From assembly GCA_018902385.1 (NCBI GenBank), contig JABSSW010000002.1, forward strand, positions 124,001 to 188,000: a stretch of DNA of 64,000 nucleotides. The letters run 5' to 3'. Positions 1 to 11,215 of the stretch are shown here, piece by piece; the stretch's first letter is position 1; the number at the start of each line of letters is the position of its first letter. The notes under the pieces were generated by a model. The model had not been told where the DNA came from, ran no database searches, and saw only the letters and a list, made by a program, of their open reading frames with translations. A program made the position numbers and the translations under genes. This stretch comes from Physcia stellaris (Eukaryota; Ascomycota; Lecanoromycetes; Caliciales; Physciaceae).

Positions 1-1092
1 CCTGATACCTCGAGTCCAACTTAGTCAGTGGCCACAGCGTATGCTGAGTAAGAAGTGTAAATATCCAATGATTGTGGGGAAATCCTTAATGAATGTCATG
101 AAAAGATGCACCTACCCCCAGCTCATGGGGGAAAAATTCAAGATCTCTTCTTCCTAACACATCCCTGAACGAAAGTCTTGTTGTCTAGCTATCTTACGCA
201 ACACAGTGAAGGCTTGAAGTCAATCAGTTCATCCAGTACCGTAGAGATCATAAGGCTCGGTGGGGACAAGAGCAATGGGTACGTTGAGGGGTGACTAGAT
301 GAGTCCGTCGAACGAATGCAAACTGCCACGGAGCACCCCATCCCGAATCCGCCTCTCGCGCATTTGTGCAGAAGTCATTGCTAGCGTCAGATGTTAGGGT
401 TCAGGGTTAGCTGGTCCCTGCAGGCTTCTTCAACGATTTGATTCGACAAAATTCAGGGTTAAGTCTCGAGCTAGCAATCTTTTCTAGGCGACTCTTGATG
501 AAAACTCGATGCAGTTTTCAGCGTAAACTTCTGAAAACATTTAGCTTCACCATGGCATCACACGAAATCACAGAGATCGAGCGCTTCGACGAGTCCACGT
601 AATTGGAGTGGTCTCAATATGGACTACTATAAGCATTCGTGACAAGCGAAGGAGCAGGAAAAGCGTGGAGCACTCAAGGTAAAAATATGCGATATCGAAC
701 CCGGCTAGGTGCATCTGTTTTGAACCTTGGGTCGGAGAGGTAATACAGTAGAAGCCTTGACTGGGAAGTGGGGCCCCGTGTACGAATTATATAGTTCGAG
801 GAAGCTCGACCGGCGGTCATGATGTGAAACATGCATCCAACCCATGCCACATTCAGTAAAGCTCCCCACAAGCGAAGTGGGACGAGCCGTTTGAATGACG
901 CTGTGCCGCTGTGCTGAAGGGCAGTTAGGGTAGATGTGCGTTCGCCTGTCTTCACCATCCCGTAGCCTCAGACGATTTTGAACTCGAATCAACAATATAA
1001 GAAGAATGCTCGTCCCCCCAACAAATGGAGTCTTACTCTCACGACAGCCATCACGTTCAATCCAGCTCCTACGACGCTTTCCAGGTCCGACG
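1..1092. other. Gene-free left edge
   Basis: Only short, mutually overlapping ORFs without recognisable domains are present. A short telomere-like string (TTAGGGTTCAGGGTTAG) lies near 392-410 but is not tandemly repeated. I see no gene here. Confidence 0.5.
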
Positions 1093-1099
1093 TCAGCCT
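1093..1099 (+). promoter_or_regulatory. Leader motif TCAGCCT, copy A
   Basis: TCAGCCT begins exactly 17 nt before the ATG of the first array gene. The same heptamer, or CCAGCCT, sits at the same distance in all four array members. It may be part of the transcription start or 5' leader; its function is unknown. Confidence 0.45.
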
Positions 1100-1109
1100 T
1101 GCGTGAAAC

Positions 1110-1698
1110 ATGGCGCCCCACACCTACCCCAGCACCAACGGGAGCCTGACTAGCAACACCCCATATCCCTTTCCACCTCTCGCATCATCTGGCTCTTCAT
1201 CCTCCTCTGGGACGATTACTACCATTGTCTTTGGTCTCTCTGCTTTCATCATCGGGGTCATCACTATCAAGCAGAGCCGGAATGCCTGGAGGATCTGGCA
1301 TGCTCACAGTCAGCACGCCCCAACCGTTCAAGATCATGGTATGCATTCATCTATTCATCTTTCCTTGGTGATGAAGATGCTTATTACTAGCTGGTGACCT
1401 AGTGAACCCGGGCCCAGATCTTGAGCTTGGCAACACCGCGCCGGCGCCTGTCGCGGCTCCGGAGCCGGAGCAGTCTCCGCTGGAGCAAGTCGATCCACCA
1501 TCGACCTCTCCCCATACCACTGAAGTGGATCACAGTGTCGACAACCCATTCGAGCAGTCGCATGAGTCTTCTTCCAACTCGATGTCCACCGAGACGCTCG
1601 ACGTCACGCCTCTCGATTCTTCTACAATCTCCACCACCGAGTCTTCCCACAAGAACACTGGGGTCCCGCAACTCTTGGGGAAGCGGCTCCGACACTGA
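1110..1698 (+). CDS. Small single-pass membrane protein, array copy A
   Basis: Two exons (1110-1338, 1403-1698) encode 174 aa. The 64-nt intron has a GTATGC donor and a CTAG acceptor and interrupts a codon after its first base. Residues 1-35 are rich in Ser, Thr and Pro. Residues about 36-57 form one hydrophobic segment with the shared pattern TIT-x3-FG-x8-G-x-ITI followed by a basic patch, the layout of a single transmembrane helix with a positive inside. The tail of about 115 residues is acidic and Ser/Thr/Pro-rich and probably disordered. It is the first of four same-strand paralogs. I know no characterised function; similar short proteins with this TM motif occur as hypothetical proteins in filamentous ascomycetes. 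There is no obvious cleavable signal peptide. The gene model is supported by the identical intron phase in the paralogs. Confidence 0.75.
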
Positions 1699-3248
1699 TG
1701 ATGCATCCACCTGCTGGTGGTCGGGCGGTCACATAAAGGCTTTCTAGAGGACAAAGGTCCGTCGGTTTGAGTGTTGATGTTCAAGATGTACTGGTATGGA
1801 TTGGGTATACTCAGACGCATAAGTTGAGCAAGCGAGGGGTTTGGGCGTGCTGGGTATGAGGAGTATGACGAAGGCCCGGGGAGGGTCAACATTGAGTATG
1901 GATTTTCTTTTTCTTTTGAAGATAAGTAGATAGATTTTTCAACGAAGCTTATGACTTAATGACCGAGATAAAGAGTGTATTGCTACACGTTGAGCCATTC
2001 GATACAGTCGTCAAAGGCATAGAAATCCTTCCATAGGAGAATCGCTGGTGTCTATAGATGCCAGATCTTGGCAAGAAGGTTCGAGTCTTTCGTCAAATAT
2101 TCTAGATCAGTGTTATTTCAAAGACTGTTAGCCGTAGAAGAGATAAAAGTGCAAAGTCCCCATATGCTTTGCCTCGTGGGCCGTCGAGGAATTACATGAT
2201 GACTGGTCTTTTACCTCCGTCGACAACGGTTTTGGCCTGACATGTTCTCACAAGTCTTAAGATGCGCCGAGGCTAAACCAAGCCTACACGAAATCATAGA
2301 CGACCAGCGCTCTGCCACCCAAGTCACTGCAGATCCAAGCAGATAGGGTGGAACAGGAGTAGTCGTTTTTACTCGACTAGCGGCACAAAACACCAGCATT
2401 AGCACGCAGCAGCAGCCGTTAACGGAATGCTTGCGTGTGATCGAAGTACCTAAGGTATCATACCTTACCTAGTGCAGATCGCTCTTGGCGCTAGCCACAT
2501 CTCTCAGGCTTCCCGCCTCCAGTGGCCTGGATAGTCTGCCCCAACCAAAGCTTGTGCTCGTTGAGCAATCAGGGGGATCACGTAGCCAGTCAGCCAGGAG
2601 CACCGTTGATACCTCGACTTGGCTCATCGAGGTGTTCGGAATCAGGCGCCTTCGAATTCCCATAGGTCTAGCTGATCGCGGCTATTACACCCAAGATCGC
2701 ACATTCATCTTCTCCTGAATGACTTATGTAGCCATTCTCCTCATGCTTTTCCGATTTTGTTTCTCTTCACCGCACTCATGATTAATTGTATTGATTTCTT
2801 CAATACACGATGTGTTTCCCACAATATGACGGATGTCACCCTTGCAGCCTCAACGAAAGCACTGCACGGCATGAGCTCGCCAGGGGCTATTGGAATTAAA
2901 TGGATGAACGTAAATTCGGTTTTCACAATCATCGATCATAGCGCAAAGCATTTCAGATCATGTTAATATTCGCTGCGAACTGCACATGCAACCAACACAT
3001 GGAGGCTTGGGTCGGAATGACCCTGGCGGTCAATACATACTGCTAGCGTATGCAGGATTCTTTGCAGGATTCATTAGCGACGACTTTCGGACAGGACAAT
3101 CGCCACACCTAACGCCTCAGTGCATCGGGCCCCATCGGCTTCCCTTATTGTGTGTCTCGTACCGTCTTCTCACGCATATAAGATGGAGCTCCCAACTCCA
3201 CATGACGGCCTTCCATATAGTCTGCCATTCACCCCGAACTTTTCCTAC
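1699..3248. other. Spacer between array copies A and B
   Basis: No ORF with recognisable features. A TATAAG-like element lies at about 3176-3181, roughly 90 nt before the next start codon, and could be the core promoter of copy B. Confidence 0.4.
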
Positions 3249-3255
3249 TCAGCCT
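3249..3255 (+). promoter_or_regulatory. Leader motif TCAGCCT, copy B
   Basis: TCAGCCT begins exactly 17 nt before the ATG of array copy B, as in copies A and C. Confidence 0.45.
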
Positions 3256-3265
3256 CGCTCACAAA

Positions 3266-3689
3266 ATGGCCCCGCACCCTCTGACGCCTTCCAATTGGAG
3301 CTCCATCAGTGGTGACTCCAACTCCGTTAAAGTCTCCTCCTCCCCCTTTAGCGACACTATCACCACTTCCATCTTCGGTATCTTTGCACTGGCTGTCGGA
3401 GTCATCACCATCTGGCAAGGCCATCGAGCCTGGAAGCTGTTCCACGCCGTCCGAGATAATCATGCTTATGAGCTAGAAGGTGCCTCGAGCCTTACGCTGA
3501 TACAAGGATTTGACTTGTAACTTACTCGTGATGAAAGCAGCTATCGCTTTAGACCGTGAAGAGCAGGTCAACGACGCCAATGACGACGGCTCGAGCTTGG
3601 ACTTATCGCTTGATCCATTGTCGACAACCACTTCAGCTCTTAACAATGATTCAAGGGCGCTTGATACCGGCGACGCTGATACCAGCTGA
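3266..3689 (+). CDS. Small single-pass membrane protein, array copy B
   Basis: Exons 3266-3479 and 3553-3689 encode 116 aa. The intron falls after the first base of a codon, the same phase and relative place as in copies A and C, but the donor (GTGCCT) is weak; the acceptor is TTTAG. An N-terminal Ser-rich stretch is followed by the family core DTITTSIFG and ALAVGVITIWQ, then a basic AW-K motif. The tail is short and acidic (DREEQVNDANDDG). Without splicing, the frame ends soon after the TM segment at about residue 84, so a truncated form is conceivable. Function unknown. The model rests on the exact phase match and on the acidic tail appearing only after splicing. Confidence 0.68.
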
Positions 3690-5070
3690 CCACCAAGCCC
3701 AAATTGATATAAGTGGATACCTACTTGGTGAATCGGAACATCGCACAACCTCGAGAGCGCGCCAGTGCTGTCCATTGAAGATAGTACAGTTCTTTTGCTT
3801 CAACCTCTGCCGGTGCTAATCTCTCTTTCATGAGCCTGTCATTAAGCTTGGAGTGTGACGACCAACATGACGGCTCTGTCTTTAAAGTGTGATTGTCTTT
3901 TCGTTGCCAGGAGGAAGAAGCGTCAGCGGTCCGTAGCCTCAATTGAGAAGCGTTGAACATGAAATCAGATTATGTTGTCCAAAGATTTTGTCACGAAAAT
4001 CCATACTGCTCCTGTATATTAAGATTTCATATCACCGTCGAGTCCATGATTCGCGACAGCGACATTGATGTCCATTTTGCTATCAATGTATTAAGAATTC
4101 AGTCTAAGAGTTGATGGAAGTCCCACTAGCCGCCATTGGGGCTGGTATTCAGATTCGAAAACAAAATCAAAGCTTCGTGCTTTGCGTGAAACCACATGAT
4201 CGGTCGAGTAGTCAAAATCAAAGATACTTGAGAGCACACTCCAAACCTGAAAAACACCAGCTGCGAGACGAGACGGGACGTGAAATTTGATCAGCTTAGA
4301 AAGAAGCTCAGCGAAAGCTTTGCACTTTCTATCGTGACTATCGTGCGTCAGGCACACAGCCGACGATAGCAGTCCAAAGGTCCGTATGGTTCCCCCGAAT
4401 GGCAATGCATCATCTTCCTGAGCTAATCGTTCTCGATACGTCTTCCTTGACGACAGTTTGCATGCACATGTTTGATCTTGAACATGCAACAATAATCATA
4501 CGTCAGCAACGCTTAAGCGATTCGACACACGGGTACAAAATCGAATCATGTCCCATCTTTCGAGAACAATCGTTCAGAAGGCTTAACGTACCGGGATGCG
4601 CAATGGTGTAATCAAAACAGCGGTCTGATTTAACTAGATCTCAAGTTTATTGTACTAGAAACAAAGATAAGCGTCCTTCATCTACCGGGTGTTATCGATG
4701 TTGTTGGTTGGAAGGTGCGACCTCTCGAACGGGCGGCTTGACAGCGGAGCGGGGTCAAAGGGCGCAACTGAGCGCACGAGGCAGATTCATTTTTAGCAAA
4801 GGAAGGGACGTTCCGAGAAGAAGTTTCGCCGAGAGACCTAGACGCGCTATGTGGCTATGAGACCGTATGGACTATGGTCTTTTCGTGCGGGCTTTGCTCC
4901 TGAGCTACCGGATCGTCAATAACTTCCATTTTTGCCCATCCGATTCCGAATTCACGAAGAGAAGGAGTGTGGGGGACAAACAGTGCAGGCTGCAAGGATC
5001 ATCCTTGGTCGATGATTAGTGAAAGCGGCTGGGACATTTCGCCATGAAGCGTCGATGTTGTACTAGTACT
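3690..5070. other. Spacer left of the inverted-repeat element
   Basis: No convincing coding region on either strand; the minus-strand ORF at about 4091-4492 has no recognisable motif. Confidence 0.4.
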
Positions 5071-5322
5071 CGCGCCGCGAGGAGCAACGTAGTCCACCAA
5101 TCAGACCTGTAGGTTGCTCGGGTAGCAGTTGAGTTCTGTCCCGATCCTGTCTAGACAACTTTTTCAACGAATCAGAATTTTGCGATTTATTTGATAGCGA
5201 GTCTAGCGACAATAATTCAGGGTCCCGAGAAAGCCCCACCAAAAATGCGTACACTCCGGTTGGTCAGACCCCTAGATAGGTCACAGGTTTGATTGGTGGA
5301 CTACGTTGCTCCTCGAGGCGCG
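5071..5322. mobile_element. MITE-like non-autonomous element
   Basis: The 252-bp segment is bounded by terminal inverted repeats of about 40 bp (5071-5112 and 5281-5322) that pair at 38 of 42 positions, with only two mismatches in the outer 40. The shared core includes TGATTGGTGGACTACGTTGC. The interior has no coding capacity. Size, long TIRs and lack of a transposase fit a miniature inverted-repeat element. I could not identify a clear target-site duplication or a superfamily. It lies between array copies B and C. Confidence 0.6.
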
Positions 5323-5916
5323 TAAATTCGCTAGCTTAAACGTCATGCGTGTTTCTGCTGTCCCCAGCGAGGAAGCCACACTTCTTCTAGACCAATGGCT
5401 GAAATGCCACGCGATTTGTCTATTCATCAGCTTGTCGACATCAACTTCATGCATCAACTGTCGTTGCAGGCACCAAAGCGGGCATCAGTGTTTGATTATT
5501 TGCTGCTGGTAATTGACACCCTCTGCGTGCCATTGATCTAATTGACGCTTCAAGAATATCCAAGTAGTTGATCTCGGTGTCAAAGTCGGGCAGACAAATG
5601 AAGTTTTCATGGAGATTGACGGCGTGCAGCCATGCTGTATCGGGTAATACGCAGATGAGGCAAAGTTATGTATGGTCGCTTCCGCATGTAGGCTATGGAG
5701 CCTAAGGAGGTCAATCTCGCAGCCGGCATGAGGTGCCCACCTTGCCTGCATTATGGATGCCTCCTTGAAATTGATTTGGTAGCCTGCCAAGAACGGTTCG
5801 CAAAAAGAGGATATTGCTAATCGATACGAGGGCCTTCCTACATAGATAAAAGTCATGAGTCCCGCTCCCAGACTTCAGGAACTACTCTCATACCTCATCT
5901 TGACCTCGATTTTACT
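5323..5916. other. Spacer upstream of array copy C
   Basis: No supported gene. Short ORFs on both strands overlap each other and show no motif. Confidence 0.4.
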
Positions 5917-5923
5917 TCAGCCT
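5917..5923 (+). promoter_or_regulatory. Leader motif TCAGCCT, copy C
   Basis: TCAGCCT starts 17 nt before the ATG of copy C. Here and in copy A the match extends to TCAGCCTTGCG. Confidence 0.45.
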
Positions 5924-5933
5924 TGCGCGGCTT

Positions 5934-6539
5934 ATGGCACCTCTATCTCCCCAATCGCTCCCCGAGACTACGATGAACGGTTCCATGATTGACACCTCGT
6001 CGTCTTCACCCTCCTCATACCCCGACACCATCACAAACATTGTCTTCGGTCTATGTGCTCTCGCCGTGGGTATCGTAACCATATGGCAGGCTCGACGGGC
6101 ATTAAGAAGGCGCTACATCGCGCATCATGGCAACAGCCTTGACGAAGAGAGTAAACGACGTCTAGCAACATCCATGTCAGACATTGAATAGCTGACGGAG
6201 ATTCCAGACCAAGCACATCCCGCCGTCAACTACGAGCTTCGTGACATCACCAGCAATTCTCAAGAGGCCCAAGAAGACGTCGAGTCTCCAGCCAGCTTTA
6301 GTGACGACCCCACTGCATCAATGACACCTTCCGGCATCGAGGACACCTTACCGGGAGATGACCTCGTCGTATCAGGAGCATCGTCCACGCTTGCGGAAAC
6401 AATTGGAGTGGTCGGTCATCAGGGTGTGAGCAGACCTGGGACGCCGGACGGTGGTGAACATCCTTCCTCGTTGGCGCAGGTGCCCTTACTCTCGGGGACT
6501 CGTCCTGTGCCAGAGAGGAGCATCTTTGGAACAGAATGA
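5934..6539 (+). CDS. Small single-pass membrane protein, array copy C
   Basis: Exons 5934-6150 and 6208-6539 encode 182 aa. The 57-nt intron has a GTAAAC donor, a GCTGAC branch-like site and an ATTCCAG acceptor, and uses the same phase as copies A and B. Unspliced, the frame meets a TAG at 6189, so splicing is needed for the full tail. Residues about 22-45 carry the family core DTITNIVFG, ALAVGIVTIWQ and a basic RRALRRR patch, predicting one TM helix with a basic cytosolic flank. The second exon gives an acidic, Ser/Pro/Gly-rich tail of about 110 residues. No enzyme motif. Function unknown; most similar in architecture to copy A. Confidence 0.75.
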
Positions 6540-7567
6540 GCAGGAATGCTGGATCACTAGCAGGAGCAACCGGTGTATAGGATGACCTTGCTTCGGGTGT
6601 GTGTATCTTCGACCGAGGGCTGTCTTCGTTGTTCATTAGGTAGGGTGCTGGGATAGATAAGCGGACTTTTGGAGGAAGGCTTTCGCAGGAGCGGTTGACA
6701 GCATTGACGAGAATTGGCAAACTACACGACGAATGATCTTCATTTATTCAACGCTTCTGGAGTACAATTTTAGATGCGATGAATCATCAGTTATGGTACC
6801 TCAATCTCATCAGCTGAAGTCGTCTATGGAGAGTGCAGTCAAGTCATAGACTTCGCGCACTGTTGACTTCAATCTCATCTTTCTGGGACCGAGAAAATGA
6901 GCTCGAATTAGCGTCCGCCATACTTAAATCAGCGGGACCCGGCTAGACTACCGCGGGAGGGCGGTACCGAGAACCGAAAAAGTGGCTCCTGTGGCTTTAG
7001 TCGAGACGACGTTTCAGCAAAGTGATTGGTCGACTGGCGGACTACTCTCTTGAGGGCTCGATTTAACGGAGCCTTACGTGAGGTCCAAATTAAATCGTCA
7101 AGGGCAGGCTATCGGTTCAAGGCGAGTTCTCCATGTGGCCTTGTTTCAAATAGAGCCTCATGTCAGTCTTCGTCGTCCCTAAAGAGGATTGCTGTCCCAT
7201 TTTCCATGCCATGCTTGCCATCCGCTCGCCACCGGATGGGTCTTAGTGCACACATCCTGCCACCGATGTTGTCCATGAACTTCACTGGCCGGCCTCACAT
7301 AAACCCTTGGCTCTTTGGTTCTCGACCCTCTGCTGCCGAACCAAAAGTGGCGAAGGTACTTCGATGGACCCGCCCTCTGAAGCCAATTAGATGTAGGGCT
7401 CGCAACGAATGGAGGAGACCCTTTTATCTTTCAACAGTGAGTAGCAAGAGAGAAACGTAAGGACAATCTTATTGATCTTTTGCCGCGTCTGAAGATGACT
7501 TATAGCCATCTCGTTCCTGCTGAGTTTGCTCGGTACATCCACTGTCCACTGGAGACTTACATCTTGA
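6540..7567. other. Spacer between array copies C and D
   Basis: No supported gene. The plus-strand ORF at about 7026-7460 shows no domain or splice-linked continuation. Confidence 0.4.
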
Positions 7568-7574
7568 CCAGCCT
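7568..7574 (+). promoter_or_regulatory. Leader motif CCAGCCT, decayed copy D
   Basis: CCAGCCT begins 17 nt before the ATG of the pseudogene, a one-base variant of the motif in copies A-C. Its survival supports common ancestry of the leader. Confidence 0.4.
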
Positions 7575-7584
7575 CCTACAGATT

Positions 7585-8036
7585 ATGGCCCAGAACAGCG
7601 GAAGCACTCTCAACTCTTTCCTTCAAACGTCGGCTCCCTCAAGGGATCTCCATCATCTTCAGACACTATCAACATGATATTTGGCATGTGTGCGCTCTTC
7701 ATCGGTATCATCAGAATATGGCAGGGTCGGATCGCCTGAAGGGCAAGGCACTCCCTCATCAACGAACCGCAACCATGATCGAGAAGGTAAATCATCAGTT
7801 TTCAAACCGCGTTATAGCACGAAAAGGCGTCAGCATTAACGTCGAATATAGGTGCTGGAATGGAATTAAGACATCGCCGAAGCGATTCCATCAACAATAC
7901 AGAAGCTATCCCAATGAATCTAATCACCAGACCGAGTACGCCTGAATTACCAACTCCGTCGGCTGGTAGCGGCAGAAAGTGTTCTCACGGAGTCTCTGTC
8001 GGACACAGTGCGACCACCTGCGATTGTAGTATGTGA
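7585..8036 (+). pseudogene. Decayed array copy D
   Basis: An ATG at 7585 opens a frame that stops after 30 codons. A shifted frame then shows the family core (DTINMIFG at about 7662, FIGIIRIWQ), so a frameshift lies between about 7585 and 7640. In the core frame a TGA at 7737 falls where copies A and B have the Trp of the AW motif, and a second TGA lies at 7776. A plausible intron remains at 7787-7851 (GTAAAT donor, TATAG acceptor), followed by an open tail to the TGA at 8034. At least three lesions make this a dead copy unless translated in pieces. TGG to TGA is a G-to-A type change, compatible with but not proof of RIP. Confidence 0.7.
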
Positions 8037-9032
8037 GTATCCGGTGAATGATCTGCAAGGTTTTCGCCGTCCATTCTCTTTCCACAAGTCCCGAAGTTAA
8101 ATTGACCCCTGAACAGTAATCTGTACCCCTAAGCATACTGGTATGCACCAAATGCGAAAGTGACGCTGCAGCTCGGTCTGCGAACTGGTGATGCAGCTGC
8201 AGGGTCAGAGTGGCGCAAAATAGACGCCGCAAGTCGGACAACACGCCTTGGCTGTTGGTTATATAGATGGTACTTACCATTTGTTGCACGTAGTCATTAA
8301 TATATAGCGGCAGCGTTTGTCTGGGAATGGCGGCACCGGCTGCCAATTCTCCTACTACTACAAAAGCTTTCTATAGCCGCCGATGGCATGATCGCCGTAC
8401 ATCGCCATCGTCCACAAACCTCCTGGGTTGAACGCTGCCTTATCAAGCAGAGCGCGCAGCCTATAACTTGAATGAATGATGCCATCTTTCAACAGTTCGG
8501 TTCGGACATTATGGTCCGCTCGTATTAGGTTCCTGCCGATTATCTGTCGGAGTCCATTGATAGGATGCGGTTCTGTTACTTTGATTATTTGTTACGTTTG
8601 CATCGAGTTCGAAACCAGGGTTTTTCTTTTCACAAAGCCATATAATATCTATTTCACATTAGCAGCAGGCTAACCTCGAAACCTCTGCAACAAGAAGAAA
8701 TTGAAAAGACAAACCAGGGAGAAATGACTGTGCAAAATGCTCGAAAGGTGTACGGTCACCAGAGCTGAGATAAAAATTTGTACAAGTCCTTTTCGACAAG
8801 CGATACCGTAGCAATAAGTACGTACAGACCGTTGCGGTCTTTCGTGGCCCAGAACAAAACGGCCTTGTGTCCAGCAATAACCCAGGACTTCATCCCATCC
8901 AACCTGCGCCGTCATCATGCATTGCACCAGGGATTGCAACGCCGGCTAAGCGCATGCAGAAGAAAATCCAAAAGGGTAACGAGGTCTCTATGTACCCGCC
9001 CGCTCATATACATGTTAACCCAGATTTAGACA
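8037..9032. other. Gene-free stretch
   Basis: Short ORFs only, none with domain features. It separates the membrane-protein array from the minus-strand housekeeping block. Confidence 0.45.
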
Positions 9033-10838
9033 TTATGAAGAGCCCAGTTCTTCGGTAGAAGCTCTCTTCGGCCTGTAATCTTTACAATTGACACTGACGA
9101 TTTGCGGCTCGGGGCCACTGGAAATCACCAGAGCAGTTAACTGCCCACCTTTGACACATCCTGTGTCTAGGCCTTTACTGTACCTCTCGAGCTGCAGCCC
9201 ACGATGAGAATCATGGCCATAGATGACGGTTGTGCGTTCTCTTTTGGGGAGCACGCTCTGGTATTTGTTCCAGATCTGAAGGGTCAGGGTGTCAATACCA
9301 TGCAAAGTTCTCGAACATGGGAGGCTTTTAAACGGTGCACGTACCTTAGTCCAGGGGGTTCCGGTTGCGCCTCTACTGGGGACATGGGATTTCAGATCGA
9401 GCGTTCGCATGTGCATGACACTCAGTGGGTCTTGTCTCTGTAGGCTAACCCCTGGTACTAAGCCTGCATGCACAGCTCGAACTCGACCCATATCCTTCAC
9501 CGGACCCACATCTAGTATTACTGGGCACAACGCCAGGTAGTTTATTTGTTGCTTGGAGAGGGAGCGAGCTAGTTGCTGGTCAACGAAATCTCCACTTGTG
9601 AAATGCTCGGCGTCGATTCCTTGGTCTGGGTCAACGTCCGACTCTGCTTCTTTGGCAGCGTTGGGATTACCCGGGTTGGGGGGTGTAGGTACTTTTTCGC
9701 CCTTGGCATGGTGATCCGTGTGCGGACTAAGACGGTGGTGATACTGAAGATCGCGATAGGCAAGCAAGACACGATCCTCATGATTCCCACGCACACATGA
9801 AGCATTGGAAGCTATTGCGAGGTCGATCGCGGCTGACGAGGAAGGCCCTTTAGATATGAGATCACCTGTAAGAACAAGATGATCTGCTTCGGGATTGAAA
9901 GATAACTCGGACAGTAAGGATGAAACTGTAAAGCTGAATAATTAGTTACAGTACGATATCATTCGACTATGACCCCCTCATTGCTCTCGAGTTATGTCTT
10001 GTAGGTGGACTGCAAACTCACATTCCTCATGGCATCCATGGATATCTCCTATGAATATTAATCTTTTCGAATCTCTGGGACCTGGCACGAAAGATGTATC
10101 CAATGTCCCAAGCTGTGTCATGCCCACGAATTCGGGTAACATGTTGGTTCCAAAATAGCCCAAGTCCGACCTTAATCTGCCCTTCACAGCATCACTCAAA
10201 GTTCTATGCTCCGTCCAGGCATCCATCCAGGAGCGCCTCCAGTAGAGCCATAAGAGACTCACGGAAACAAGGAATATAAGAGTCCATCGACGTATTCTCG
10301 GGGCTGACAGTATCTGAGTCCAGGACGGAGCAATTTCCGTAGGGCTTGACCAGCCAGAATGTGTGTTTTGAGCTTGCCACCCATTTTTTACAAATTGAAC
10401 TAGTGTGGGCCTTTGGTGTGACAGCTCGTAGGCGCGAGCGTTGTACGATCGCCTTCGTCCATTCATTGTACCATCGACGCTGTACCCTGAGCCGTTGTAT
10501 GTGTCCAAAGGCGGTAGACCAGAACGTCTTTTCCTCTTCTTGTGGAAATTGTCCCAGAACTCGTCAAAGTAGGCTTTCTCGTCGGCTTGGGAGGCACTTG
10601 TGAGGCTGTCGGGTGTTTCCGCATGAAGGTAGGTTTTCTCATCGGCGGCCAGTAATGAGTGACGTTGAAAGTGTTGCTGCTGAGCTGGCCGGAAGTGATC
10701 GGGTGGAGACAGGTAATGCTGCTGATTTAATATATCAACGGTATTGCTGTCAATCTCCGTCTCAAAGTCGGAATCGAGTGAGGCTGAGGGTGACGAGGAC
10801 CTTGGCGAGGAGGATTCGGGGGCAAGAGCGGTGCCCAT
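9033..10838 (-). CDS. PPN2: Ppn2-like vacuolar metallophosphatase
   Basis: Exons 10838-10022 and 9925-9033 encode 569 aa; donor GTGAGT, acceptor TACAG, phase 1. A disordered Ser-rich and basic N-terminus precedes one TM helix at residues about 185-200 (LIFLVSVSLLWLYW), giving type II topology. The catalytic domain follows with the PPP-family metal motifs GDIHG (about 264), GDLISKG (about 293), GNHED (about 319), HAGLVPG and a late YGHDSHRG. Yeast Ppn2 is a zinc-dependent vacuolar endopolyphosphatase with the same membrane anchor; related ApaH-like enzymes cleave dinucleoside polyphosphates. I infer vacuolar polyphosphate cleavage. The intron splits the protein just after GDIHGCHEE, and without splicing the GDL and GNH motifs are lost. 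Confidence 0.82.
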
Positions 10839-11215
10839 GTTGATTGTTGCAGGAGGGAGATCATGTCATGCAAGCACAATCAGCTGCCAAGAGGCCAATG
10901 GTAGGTAGAAAGGAGCAGTGCCCAGCATATCGATGCTCTAGCGTTTCTTGGTGTTCATGGCCACGCACGCTCTGACAAAGGCTAGCAAATATGTAATAAT
11001 AAGGTTGGGGGCAGACACGGGGTAAAATGTTCCGGCGAATCATGTCGCGTGACCTTTCCCCAGAACCAGCCGACTGGCTTGCAGCCACCATGCACGACAT
11101 GCGCTGTGCATAAAGAGAAGCATTTGTAACGTCTTCACGCGACTTGTTACTTTGGAAGTGAGTATTCAGTTACGTTCAAATTCGTGGACGAGAAGAGAAC
11201 TTTCCGGTCTATTCG
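10839..11215. other. Intergenic spacer between two minus-strand genes
   Basis: It must hold the promoter of the downstream phosphatase gene and the 3' end of the dehydratase gene. I see no specific element. Confidence 0.4.

Noticed and set aside
392-410. TTAGGG-like string suggesting an interstitial telomere
   Set aside because: Only two imperfect units and no continuing array; chance or a minor remnant.
680-705. Possible tRNA B-box (reverse TCGAACCC)
   Set aside because: No matching A-box at the right distance and no pairing T-stem; other GTTCGA strings in the window failed the same test.
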